From Spirochaetales bacterium (lineage in GTDB: Bacteria; Spirochaetota; Spirochaetia; Sphaerochaetales; Sphaerochaetaceae): DNA of 32,883 nt. Where the stretch lies: contig JAQYHB010000049.1 of NCBI GenBank assembly GCA_028722305.1, positions 1-32,883 of the forward strand, given 5' to 3'. Shown here piece after piece: positions 1 to 7,453 of the stretch (position 1 is the first letter of the stretch; each line of letters begins with the position of its first letter). The notes beneath the pieces were generated by a model. That model was not told where the DNA came from, did not search any database, and worked only from the letters and a program-made list of their open reading frames with translations. The translations under genes were made by a program, and so were the position numbers.

Positions 1-1167
1 AGGCTTGGCCGTGAGGTGCTTTGACACGAACAGGCTCCTGCTGTCGCCCTTGGCATCAGCGACCATCCGTCTGGCGTCTCCGATGTTGGCGGCAACCTGG
101 ATCCCGCTCACGGGAAGGCCCATGAGCATCGAGCTCACCCATGCCTGCCCTGCGGCGGTGAGCGCCCTCTTGGCCGTGGCCTCGACGGTGTCCTCGGGCG
201 CATGCATGGCTTTCGCAACCTCGTCCTCTCTGGTCGTCAGCACGAGCTCCTGATAGGCGGTGTTCCCGTTCTCCGTCTTCCGGGCAAAACGGATGACCGC
301 ACGGGTGCCGTCCTGGCCGATGTCGGTGTCCATCGCCTCGCCGCGGAGCTGGGCGTATGCGGCTTCCAGGCCTTCCTTGTCCTGGAACACGAGGACATGC
401 CTGCCCTGCTTGTCCTCTCCGATGCCGGCCGCGCCCAATGCGGAACCGGCCTCCTCCGCAAACCGGGCGAAGGACTGCCTGCCTCCATCCGCAAGATTGG
501 CCAGCGGATTGCCGGATCCTTCGCGGTTGATGATGTTGACCCTGACGCCAGTCACGCCGTCGCGCTTCATGTCCCTGATGGCCTGCGCGTCTTCCTGATG
601 GATGGCATGAAGTCCGCCGTACTTGTCCTCGTAGACGTCGAAAGGCTTGCGCTTGCCGGGCTCATTGGAGGTGGCCGCTTGTCTGGATCCTTCAGCCTCT
701 TGGACTGCCGCGACATCCTTCCTGGTCGGGATCAGGCCGTAGGTGCCGATGGAATCGATGTTGGCCACATCGCCCGAGCGCTCGAAACGGCCGTTGGCAT
801 CGGAGACCATCTTCGCGTCGAGCGGCAGGCGCATGGCGAACGAGAGCCCCTGGCTGGCGAACATGTCGATGCCCATCGGAACCAGGGATGCCGTATAGTC
901 CTCAAGCGTCTGCTGGAAGATTTTCCCCACGTCGATCTTCGTGCCGAAGCTGGTGCCCTTCGTCTTGTCGCCCACCACGCGTGCCGCCTGCTTGACGAAC
1001 TCCGCCCATCCGCCTTGCAGGCCTTCCTCCAATGACTCGCCATGGATCTTCTGCGCAAGTTCGAGTGTGCCGCCACGCATTTCTTGCAGGACGTCGTGGA
1101 AAACAACCCCCAGGACACGCTGCTTTACTTTGGATGAATACTTCGTCGACGGATTGTTTTGTTGCAT
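1..1167 (-). CDS. Large hypothetical protein, N-terminal 389 residues (runs off the left edge)
   Basis: An uninterrupted reading frame runs from an ATG at 1167 to the first base of the window, so the C-terminus lies outside. I do not recognise the family. No signal peptide or membrane segment is visible. The visible part is soluble and mixed alpha/beta in character: a Lys/Gln-rich start (MQQNNPSTKYSSKVKQ), a helical stretch, then repeated charged segments such as KPFDVYEDKYGG and GRHVLVFQDKEG. Third-position GC is high, which supports this frame over the antisense frames. The ATG has no Shine-Dalgarno of its own and lies inside a short overlapping frame (1125-1211) that has a good one, so translation may be coupled. 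Going upstream in frame, a stop is reached before any other ATG/GTG/TTG. Large soluble proteins of this look are common in phages and conjugative elements, but that origin is a guess. Confidence 0.7.
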   Translation of the reverse strand, partial: MQQNNPSTKYSSKVKQRVLGVVFHDVLQEMRGGTLELAQKIHGESLEEGLQGGWAEFVKQAARVVGDKTKGTSFGTKIDVGKIFQQTLEDYTASLVPMGIDMFASQGLSFAMRLPLDAKMVSDANGRFERSGDVANIDSIGTYGLIPTRKDVAAVQEAEGSRQAATSNEPGKRKPFDVYEDKYGGLHAIHQEDAQAIRDMKRDGVTGVRVNIINREGSGNPLANLADGGRQSFARFAEEAGSALGAAGIGEDKQGRHVLVFQDKEGLEAAYAQLRGEAMDTDIGQDGTRAVIRFARKTENGNTAYQELVLTTREDEVAKAMHAPEDTVEATAKRALTAAGQAWVSSMLMGLPVSGIQVAANIGDARRMVADAKGDSRSLFVSKHLTAKP

Positions 1168-1211
1168 GTTAGATGAGGGAATTCTGTTGCGGGAGTAATG
1201 ACATCAGACAT
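1125..1211 (-). CDS. Possible 28-residue leader peptide overlapping the start of the 1-1167 gene
   Basis: An ATG at 1211 is preceded by GAGGAG (1218-1223) at a normal Shine-Dalgarno distance and opens a 28-codon frame (MSDVITPATEFPHL...). It ends at 1125, 42 bases beyond the ATG of the large gene at 1167 and in another frame. It is the only well-formed ribosome site near the large gene. It could therefore be a coupling peptide, or the true N-terminus of the large protein separated from it by a frameshift or sequencing error. The same frame stays open further upstream to about 1358. Confidence 0.3.
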   Translation of the reverse strand: MSDVITPATEFPHLTCNKTIRRRSIHPK

Positions 1212-1528
1212 CAATCTCTCCTCTTCGAATGGAGATCCCCTCGTAAGAAAGTATGCTTCTATTTCTTGGTTATCCAATAGATTAACGGCGTATCGGGAAT
1301 ATGTGAGAAGTTTGGAGAAGTAGTTTCTTTGTACAAAGACTGTATAGGTTCCGTACAACCTCTGACATCATCAACTTCTTTTTATACAAAGAATTATCAA
1401 TTTTTCTCTTGCCAAACCAACAGGTTGTCTGTAAACTGGTCGCATCATCAGGATTGAAAACGTATCCTCTGGTCATGCTTGCACTGGAAATTCCGGAAGC
1501 AATTGATAAGCGGGGAACAATCGAAAAG
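1212..1528. other. AT-rich spacer without a convincing gene
   Basis: This stretch is clearly richer in A+T than the flanking coding DNA. On the minus strand, two short frames (about 1282-1476 and 1212-1358) overlap out of phase. Neither has a Shine-Dalgarno or a recognisable product. They may be remnants of a decayed gene, or chance. It separates the tct operon from the unknown gene at the left edge and is a plausible boundary of an acquired segment. Confidence 0.4.
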
Positions 1529-1559
1529 GAGTCCGGAGTGCGGGAAACACTTCGGACTC
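1529..1559 (-). terminator. Intrinsic terminator after tctA
   Basis: The arms GAGTCCG (1529-1535) and CGGACTC (1553-1559) are perfectly complementary, and an inner AGTG/CACT pairing extends the stem. Read on the minus strand the hairpin is followed by CTTTTCG, a short U-run. It lies just beyond the tctA stop, as expected for the end of the tct transcript. Confidence 0.6.
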
Positions 1560-1575
1560 AATCTGTATCCAAGAA

Positions 1576-3084
1576 TCAGGTGGCATCGTCACTGGAGGTC
1601 CTCCCCTTCAGCTTTTTTCCGACCACCGGGATGTTCATCACGAGTGTCAGGATGGTCAGGGAGAGCAGGACCAAGGTAATCGGCCGTCCGAACAGGGCAG
1701 CCAGCTTGTCGCTCTCGCTCTCAGCCAGACTGATGGCGCGGCGGAAACTGGAATCCATGATTCCGCCAAGGACGATGGCGAGCACCATCGGAGCCACCGG
1801 GTAATCGTGGCGGCGCATGAGGAAACCGAGCACACCGAAACAGAACATCAGACCCACGTCAAAGAGACGGTTGTTGCATGCATAGGCGCCGATGATGCAG
1901 AGCACCGTGACAATCGGCAGCAGGATCCGCTTGGGAACCAGGATGACCTTGCTGATGCGGGGCGCGACGATCAAACCAAGCACCAACAGGCAGATGCAGC
2001 CGATGAAGCCTCCAGCCAGGATCGAGGCGAACATCTCCGGCTGCGTGCGGATGAACATCGGTCCCGGCTGCAATCCGTGGACGTAGAAGACCGAGAGGAT
2101 GACCGCCGTGACGGCGTCTCCAGGGACGGCAAGCGTCAGCATGGGAATCAGGGCTCCACCGATACAGGCATTGTTGCTGGTCTCGCTGGCGATGATGCCT
2201 TCCACGGCACCCTGTCCAAAGGGAACCGAAGGGTGCCTGACGATGCGCCTGCCCTCGCTGTAGGCGAGAAATGCCGCGACAGGCCCGCCGGCGCCAGGGA
2301 GCGCCCCGACCAAGGTGCCAATCAGACAATAGTAGAGCGCGTACAGCCAATTTCCCTTGAGCATCTCTTTCAAGGAAACCTTCTCCCGGGGAATCGAACT
2401 GACCTCGGCCTCCATCTTCCCGCTGGCTATGGCTGAAAGAACCTCCGCCATGCCGACCAATCCGACCAACGCCGGGACGGTGGATACTCCCGCCTGCAGG
2501 TTGCGGATGCCGAAGGTCATGCGGGGGGTGCCCATGACCGAGTCCAGGCCGATCATGCTGACACACAGGCCGAGCATGGCGCTGATAAGCCCTTTGCTGA
2601 AGGTCTTGCTCGTCAGGGAACCGACGGCGGAAAGGCCAAAGAGCGAGAGCAGGAAGTAGTCCATCGGCTGGAACTTCAAGGCGATCCGGCTAACCGGCTG
2701 GGCGACCAGCCAGAGTGCGGCAAGACTGAACACGCTGCCGATGAAGGAGTAGACCGTGGCATATTTCAGCGCGCGATAGGCCTGCCCCCTCTTGGCGAGC
2801 GGGTATCCGTCAAAGGTGGTGACGACACTCGAAGGAGCGCCCGGAATATTGATCAGGATCGCGCTGAGCGCACCGCTGAAAACACCGACGACATACAGGC
2901 CCATGATGGTGGCAAGCGCGTCGTTTGTCGACCACGTGTAGGTGATCGAGACCAAAAGCGCGGTCGCCATGGTGACGGAAAGCCCGGGGATGGCGCCAAC
3001 GAACAGGCCAAGCACCGAACCGGCGATGACAAGCAGGACGAAACGGGGCTGCGCGCAGAAGGAAAGAACGGAAGAGAACGGCAT
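1576..3084 (-). CDS. tctA: Tripartite tricarboxylate transporter, large membrane subunit (TctA)
   Basis: This 502-residue protein is the large permease of a TctABC secondary transporter, which moves citrate or other carboxylates delivered by a periplasmic binding protein. The length is normal for the family. Near the N-terminus is the conserved GAIPGLSVTMA segment (about residues 31-41), followed by many hydrophobic membrane segments and a second conserved loop, GALPGAGGPVAAFLAYSEG, roughly midway. The start is the ATG at 3084, with GAGG a few bases upstream, 9 bases after the tctB stop. It is the last gene of the operon and is followed by a terminator hairpin at 1529-1559. The substrate cannot be read from the sequence. 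Confidence 0.93.
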   Translation of the reverse strand: MPFSSVLSFCAQPRFVLLVIAGSVLGLFVGAIPGLSVTMATALLVSITYTWSTNDALATIMGLYVVGVFSGALSAILINIPGAPSSVVTTFDGYPLAKRGQAYRALKYATVYSFIGSVFSLAALWLVAQPVSRIALKFQPMDYFLLSLFGLSAVGSLTSKTFSKGLISAMLGLCVSMIGLDSVMGTPRMTFGIRNLQAGVSTVPALVGLVGMAEVLSAIASGKMEAEVSSIPREKVSLKEMLKGNWLYALYYCLIGTLVGALPGAGGPVAAFLAYSEGRRIVRHPSVPFGQGAVEGIIASETSNNACIGGALIPMLTLAVPGDAVTAVILSVFYVHGLQPGPMFIRTQPEMFASILAGGFIGCICLLVLGLIVAPRISKVILVPKRILLPIVTVLCIIGAYACNNRLFDVGLMFCFGVLGFLMRRHDYPVAPMVLAIVLGGIMDSSFRRAISLAESESDKLAALFGRPITLVLLSLTILTLVMNIPVVGKKLKGRTSSDDAT

Positions 3085-3093
3085 GGAGGTACC

Positions 3094-3561
3094 TCAGGGG
3101 AGCATCACGTGCAACAACACGTGGAACAGGTAATAGATGACAACGCTGGTCGCGACCGAAAGGGTTCCGACCACAAGCGGGCGCCGCTCACCAAGCAGCA
3201 GGAAGAGCAGCACGAGGAAAACGATCGTACTGAGGATAAAGCCGATATGGGGCATGGCGAAGTAATAGGCCAGACAGAAGGCAAGCGTCGCGAGGACGTT
3301 CCTCCACTCCGTCTTCGGGAAAGGCCGGCAAGACGCACCCTTCTGGTCCGACCTCACGCCCTCCGCGAACAAGCAGAAAGAAAGAATCAAGAGGAACAGG
3401 GAGACCAGCAGGGGGAACAGATAGGGAGACAGCTTCCAGGGAAGACTGATCTGCCTATGGCCAGCCAGCGAGTAGACCAGCAGGGAAACAGCCAGGACGA
3501 AGAAAAGCATGCTCTCGCGGACGACAGGCCTTTGCAAATAGGTTTTCAAACGATGGGACAT
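3094..3561 (-). CDS. tctB: Tripartite tricarboxylate transporter, small membrane subunit (TctB)
   Basis: This 155-residue protein has four predicted hydrophobic segments, the size and layout of TctB, the small membrane subunit that pairs with TctA. Sequence conservation in TctB is weak across the family, so the call rests largely on its place between tctC and tctA. It starts at ATG 3561 after AAGGAG at a slightly long spacing. It follows tctC by a 72-base gap holding a strong hairpin, and lies 9 bases before tctA. Confidence 0.88.
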   Translation of the reverse strand: MSHRLKTYLQRPVVRESMLFFVLAVSLLVYSLAGHRQISLPWKLSPYLFPLLVSLFLLILSFCLFAEGVRSDQKGASCRPFPKTEWRNVLATLAFCLAYYFAMPHIGFILSTIVFLVLLFLLLGERRPLVVGTLSVATSVVIYYLFHVLLHVMLP

Positions 3562-3589
3562 GACGGGGACTACTCCTTACGATACGCAA

Positions 3590-3617
3590 GGTCCGGGTCC
3601 CATACGAGGCCCGGACC
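3590..3617 (-). promoter_or_regulatory. Intercistronic hairpin between tctC and tctB
   Basis: The arms GGTCCGGG (3590-3597) and CCCGGACC (3610-3617) form a perfect 8-bp GC-rich stem with a 12-base loop, inside the 72-base tctC-tctB gap. No U-run follows, so it is not a full terminator. In transporter operons such hairpins commonly protect the upstream binding-protein mRNA from 3' decay or cause partial termination, so that binding protein exceeds permease. That role is inferred here. Confidence 0.55.
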
Positions 3618-3633
3618 ACAAGGACCAGATACT

Positions 3634-4662
3634 TCAGTTCTGTGGTTTTGGAATGCCGAATTTATCCGGAGCATATTTGGTCGCTCCGGCATCGTAGAGC
3701 ATCCAGCTGACCTGGGATTCCCAGGAGGCGTAGAAACGCTTGATATCTTCGATGGAAGGATACTCCTCGTAGAGCTTCTCAAGACAGTTCTTGTCGGCGA
3801 AGGAAACCCAGGCGGGATCCTGGACAACCTTCAGGCTGGCATCACGAAGCACCTTTTGGACGTCGGCCGGCACAGCTTTGGAAACCAGGAAATTCAGCGG
3901 GGTGAAGGCGTTCTTCATGTAGGGAGCGGCTTCGGGAACCACCTCCTCGAAAATCGGCACGTCGGGATAGGCGGCCAGATGGCGGTTGCTGCTGACGGCG
4001 AGCAGGCGCAGGTCTCCGCTCTGGATGTAGCCGGTGACCGTCGCGAAATTCGAGTTGGTGAAGTCGACCTCGCCGGAAAGGACAGCCAGGAAGCAGTCGT
4101 TGCCGCCTTTATAGGCGGTCATGGCGGGCTTGTAGCCCAGTTTTTCCATGATCAGACCTTGGATGTGTCCACTGCCGCCAGGACCGGTATAGCTCATCTT
4201 CACCTTGCCCGGGTTGGCTTTCATGGCATCCAGCAGGTCCTGGAAGGTCTGGTACTTCGAATCCTTCGCGACGACAATCACCTTCGGGTCGTTGACGACA
4301 GCCATAATCGGCGCGAAGTCCGCGTAACTCATGTCAGACAGGCCCATGACGCGCTGGGTCCCGAGACTTTCAGCGGTGAACAGGACGGTATAGCCATCCG
4401 GCTGGGCGTCAAGCGCGGCCTTGCAGCCGATCGAGCCGCTGGCTCCTCCCTGGTTGACGACAGTCACGCTTTGCCCGAGCTGCTTGGACAACAGGGCGGC
4501 GAACTGGCGGCCGGAGACATCCGCCGTGCCTCCCGCGCCGTACGGAACAATCATGGTAACCGGCTTGGCCGGATAGGGTGCCTTTCCCTCCTGCTGAGCC
4601 TGTCCAAAGAGCGACGCCGCCATCATGGCCATGGCGCCAAACAAAAGCATTGTTTTTTTCAT
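3634..4662 (-). CDS. tctC: Tripartite tricarboxylate transporter periplasmic substrate-binding protein (TctC)
   Basis: This 342-residue protein binds the substrate in the periplasm and hands it to TctAB. A signal peptide is clear (MKKTMLLFGAMAMMAASLFG, cleavage near residue 20-24). There is no lipobox cysteine, so it should be soluble rather than lipid-anchored. The mature start has the family hallmark VTMIVPYGAGGTADVSGRQF (about residues 35-53), and DGYTVLFTAES occurs later. I chose ATG 4662 over an in-frame ATG 72 bases upstream because AGAGGAAG lies just before it and the signal peptide then begins MKK. It is the first gene of the operon, so its position and the hairpin after it suggest high expression. 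The ligand is unknown. Confidence 0.93.
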   Translation of the reverse strand: MKKTMLLFGAMAMMAASLFGQAQQEGKAPYPAKPVTMIVPYGAGGTADVSGRQFAALLSKQLGQSVTVVNQGGASGSIGCKAALDAQPDGYTVLFTAESLGTQRVMGLSDMSYADFAPIMAVVNDPKVIVVAKDSKYQTFQDLLDAMKANPGKVKMSYTGPGGSGHIQGLIMEKLGYKPAMTAYKGGNDCFLAVLSGEVDFTNSNFATVTGYIQSGDLRLLAVSSNRHLAAYPDVPIFEEVVPEAAPYMKNAFTPLNFLVSKAVPADVQKVLRDASLKVVQDPAWVSFADKNCLEKLYEEYPSIEDIKRFYASWESQVSWMLYDAGATKYAPDKFGIPKPQN

Positions 4663-4693
4663 AGCACTTCCTCTCATCAACGCAACAATCGTG

Positions 4694-4730
4694 TCGAAAG
4701 TATTCGAACATTTCCAACGGTTAAAGTCAA
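4694..4730 (-). promoter_or_regulatory. Candidate tctC promoter with overlapping inverted repeat
   Basis: On the minus strand, TTGACT (4725-4730) is 17 bases from TCGAAT (4702-4707), a moderate sigma-70 match. An inverted repeat TCGAA-N4-TTCGA (4694-4707) covers the -10 and could be an operator for a tct regulator. No regulator gene is in the window. The -10 is weak and the arms are short, so this is tentative. Confidence 0.3.
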
Positions 4731-4823
4731 GCACAAGTTTACATTTTTATGTATAAATATGCACAAAACATTCACTTGGTTCCATTTTCAGCCCTGTTGC
4801 TGTACGCAAGCCGGACAAGGTGG

Positions 4824-4829
4824 TATGCT
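4824..4829 (+). promoter_or_regulatory. Candidate -10 element for a near-leaderless uppS transcript
   Basis: TATGCT ends 7 bases before the chosen uppS ATG (4837). No clear -35 lies at standard spacing; TTGCTG at 4797-4802 is 21 bases upstream. There is no Shine-Dalgarno correctly placed for ATG 4837. The same arrangement recurs upstream of trkA, metG and others in this window. Confidence 0.3.
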
Positions 4830-4836
4830 TGCCTCC

Positions 4837-5529
4837 ATGGAAAGTTCTATACCGACCCATGTCGGATTCATCATGGACGGCAACGGCCGCTGGGCAAAGA
4901 AGCGAGGTCTGCCCAGGGCGGCGGGACACATCGAGGGGCTGAAGTCCCTCAAGCGGGTCATCGTCAGCTGCCGCGACCACCATATTCCCTTCATCACCCT
5001 GTACGTCTTCTCCACCGAGAACTGGAAGCGCAGCCAGCAGGAGGTCAGCTATCTGATGCATCTGTTGGCCTGCAAGCTCCCCGGAGAAATCAATTTCTTT
5101 ACCCAGGAGCACGTGCGAATCCGCGTCCGTGGCGACGTTGCAGGGCTTCCCGAGGCCGTCCGCAAGGCGATTGGCGAGACCGAAGAGGCGACCAAAGCCG
5201 AGATCGGCATCACCTGTTGTCTCGCCATCAACTATGGCGGGCAGGATGAGATCGTACGTGCGGCCAACAAGGCAATCGCCGGCGGCAAGACAAGCCTCAC
5301 CGCCGAGGATATCCGGGGAAACTTGGACTTGTGTGACATCCCACCGGTGGATATGATAGTACGTAGTGCCGGAGAGCATCGGTTGAGCAACTTCCTGTTA
5401 TGGGACAGTGCCTACGCGGAACTCGCGTCTTATGAGAAACTCTGGCCGGATTGGGGCGATCGCGAGGTGGAACAGCTCTGTGAGGACTACCGTGGCCGTA
5501 CCCGGAAATTCGGAGGATTGAAAGGATGA
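4837..5529 (+). CDS. uppS: Isoprenyl transferase / undecaprenyl diphosphate synthase
   Basis: This 230-residue cis-prenyltransferase condenses isopentenyl diphosphate onto farnesyl diphosphate to make the C55 lipid carrier for envelope glycans. Seen are the catalytic MDGNGRWA (residues 13-20, Asp14), YVFSTENWKR (56-65), INYGG (131-135) and RSAGEHRLSNF (176-186), all in family order. Length is slightly short because the N-terminus is trimmed. An in-frame ATG at 4825 would add four residues, but it sits only 4 bases after AAGGTGGT. The frame stays open far upstream, antisense to tctC, but no homology extends there. The stop overlaps the cdsA start (ATGA). It is the first gene of the uppS-cdsA-dxr-rseP operon. 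Confidence 0.95.
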   Translation: MESSIPTHVGFIMDGNGRWAKKRGLPRAAGHIEGLKSLKRVIVSCRDHHIPFITLYVFSTENWKRSQQEVSYLMHLLACKLPGEINFFTQEHVRIRVRGDVAGLPEAVRKAIGETEEATKAEIGITCCLAINYGGQDEIVRAANKAIAGGKTSLTAEDIRGNLDLCDIPPVDMIVRSAGEHRLSNFLLWDSAYAELASYEKLWPDWGDREVEQLCEDYRGRTRKFGGLKG

Positions 5530-6362
5530 GTTCCTTGGCCAAACGTACGGCGACCACCCTGATCGGGGTTCCCGCCATATTCAGCTACATCTACTTTCTT
5601 CCCTACCTGCACCGTTTTGCCACTATGTTGCTGATTCTCGGGGCTTCGTTGATCGGCTCCTATGAAATCGCCCATCTTCTGGAGAAGGGCACCGGATACA
5701 AGCTCGCCCTTCCCTTCTGGGTTCCATCCCTGCTGGTCGCGGCCACCTGGGTGGAGAGTTTTTGGCCACAATGGCCGGTCACCCACTTCTCTATGGTCAT
5801 CCTCGCCCTGCTTGGCTTCGGAATCGAGATCTTCAACGGAGTCGGAGACAACTTCAAAGGATCCCTCTCCCGGATTCTCGGCTGGTCCTTCCTGCTGGTC
5901 TACCCCAACTACCTCTTCACCTTCCTGGTGAGGATCAGCCAGTTCGAGCACAGCGTGGTCCTGCTGATCCTCTATTTTTCCTTTGTCTTCGCCAACGACA
6001 TCTTCGCCTTCATCTTCGGCATGTGGCTTGGTGGCTCGAATAAAGGAATCCTGAAGGTCAGTCCCAACAAGAGCATCGCGGGATTCGTCGGCGGGCATGC
6101 CATGAGCATCATCTGGTGTGTCGCGACCTGTCTGATCGCCGCCAAATGGATACCGGTGTGGAAGGTGGTGCTGATGGGGGCTGTCTGTTCCACCACCGCC
6201 AACATCGGAGACCTGATCGAGAGCGTCATCAAACGTTCCGTCGGTGTCAAGGACAGCGGCAACGTCATTCCAGGACGCGGTGGCATTCTGGACTCGATTG
6301 ATTCCTTGCTCGCGACGGCACCGGTCTTCTGGTTGCTCTGCGAACTGCTCTCCCTGACATGA
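5526..6362 (+). CDS. cdsA: Phosphatidate cytidylyltransferase (CDP-diglyceride synthase)
   Basis: This 278-residue multi-spanning membrane enzyme makes CDP-diacylglycerol from phosphatidate and CTP, the branch point for phospholipids. The family signature near the C-terminus is visible as KDSGNVIPGRGGILDSID (roughly residues 240-258), preceded by SPNKSIAGFVGG in the cytoplasmic loop. Hydrophobic segments fill the rest. The start ATG (5526) overlaps the uppS stop, with GGAGG nine bases before it, and the stop overlaps the dxr ATG, so translation is probably coupled through the operon. Confidence 0.95.
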   Translation: MSSLAKRTATTLIGVPAIFSYIYFLPYLHRFATMLLILGASLIGSYEIAHLLEKGTGYKLALPFWVPSLLVAATWVESFWPQWPVTHFSMVILALLGFGIEIFNGVGDNFKGSLSRILGWSFLLVYPNYLFTFLVRISQFEHSVVLLILYFSFVFANDIFAFIFGMWLGGSNKGILKVSPNKSIAGFVGGHAMSIIWCVATCLIAAKWIPVWKVVLMGAVCSTTANIGDLIESVIKRSVGVKDSGNVIPGRGGILDSIDSLLATAPVFWLLCELLSLT

Positions 6363-7453
6363 GACGCGTCATCATCCTCGGGGCCACCGGATCAATCGGC
6401 ACCACCGCGCTTGACGCAATCAGGACCCATCATCTTCCGCTGAAGGTGGTGGGCCTTTCCGCGCATGCAAGAGAATCGCAGTTGAAGACGCTGGGAGAGG
6501 AGTTCGGTGCCCGTACCGTCCTCATCCCCGAGGGAGACTTCTCCGGCCTGAAGGCGATGCTGGAAAGCACGGAAGCCGATATCGTGCTGAATGGAATCAG
6601 CGGTTTCGCAGGCCTTTCCGCCAGCATGCTGGCCTTGGAAAGCGGCAAGGACCTCGCCTTGGCGAACAAGGAAAGCGTCGTCTGCGGCTCTTCCTTCCTT
6701 TTTTCGACCGCAAGACGCCTTGGCCGCACCATCATCCCGGTGGACAGCGAGCACAGCGCCATCTACGAGCTTCTGAGGAACCAGCCGGCCGGGCAAGTCG
6801 ACCATCTGGTCATCACCGCCAGCGGGGGGCCTTTCCGGAACACCCCCAAGCAGGAACTGGCACACGTGGACGTCGGGCGGGCGCTCCACCACCCCACCTG
6901 GAAGATGGGGCCGAAGATCACCATCGACAGCGCCACCCTCGCAAACAAGGCGATGGAGGTAATCGAGGCAAGCGGACTGTTCGGGTTCGCTCCGGAGAGA
7001 ATCGAGGTGGCCGTCCATCCGCAGAGCATCGTCCACTCGATGGTCCGCATGCACAGCGGTGCGGTCTACGCGCAGATGGGAAACCCGGACATGAGCCTTC
7101 CGATCATCAGCGCTCTGCTTCCCGGAACCACAGTCCCGCTGGTGAAGCCGCTGGATTTCAGCAATCTGACCCTGACCTTCGAGAAGCCGGACATGGACAA
7201 GTTCCCGCTTCTCGCCCTCGCCTGGGACATCCTCCGCGAAGGAGGCTCGAAGGCGATCGCCTTCAACGCCGCCGACGAAGTGGCGGTCTGGTCCTTTCTG
7301 CGGAAGGAAATCGGCTTTACCGATATCCAGAGGGTGGTCAGCGAGGTGGTTGCCCGCTCTGAGGATCCAGCCCCGAAGGACTTGGCCGAGGCCGTCGAGC
7401 TTGACGGCAGGCTGCGAAACCTTGCGAGGGAGTTATGCTCGCGCCCCTGCTAA
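6359..7453 (+). CDS. dxr: 1-deoxy-D-xylulose 5-phosphate reductoisomerase
   Basis: This 364-residue enzyme catalyses the second step of the MEP isoprenoid pathway, the NADPH-dependent rearrangement of DXP to MEP. The NADPH-binding GATGSIG is at residues 8-14, followed by ANKESVVCG, DSEHSAIYE (metal/substrate site), a GGPF loop, HPQSIVHSMV and a C-terminal NAADEVAV. All are in family order. It makes the isoprenoid precursors that UppS, two genes upstream, elongates. The ATG overlaps the cdsA stop (ATGA), and its last 19 bases overlap the rseP start. Confidence 0.96.
   Translation: MRRVIILGATGSIGTTALDAIRTHHLPLKVVGLSAHARESQLKTLGEEFGARTVLIPEGDFSGLKAMLESTEADIVLNGISGFAGLSASMLALESGKDLALANKESVVCGSSFLFSTARRLGRTIIPVDSEHSAIYELLRNQPAGQVDHLVITASGGPFRNTPKQELAHVDVGRALHHPTWKMGPKITIDSATLANKAMEVIEASGLFGFAPERIEVAVHPQSIVHSMVRMHSGAVYAQMGNPDMSLPIISALLPGTTVPLVKPLDFSNLTLTFEKPDMDKFPLLALAWDILREGGSKAIAFNAADEVAVWSFLRKEIGFTDIQRVVSEVVARSEDPAPKDLAEAVELDGRLRNLARELCSRPC

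Noticed and set aside
202-1035. 277-codon plus-strand frame over the left-edge gene
   Set aside because: It is antisense to the minus-strand frame 1-1167, which has a start, better composition and a protein-like sequence; long antisense frames are common in GC-rich DNA.
1282-1476. 64-codon minus-strand frame in the AT-rich spacer
   Set aside because: No ribosome site and no recognisable product; it may be a gene remnant, so it is described only as part of the spacer.
3109-4836. In-frame upstream extension of uppS giving an 806-residue protein
   Set aside because: The extension is antisense to tctB and tctC and has no UppS similarity; the family starts at about 4837.
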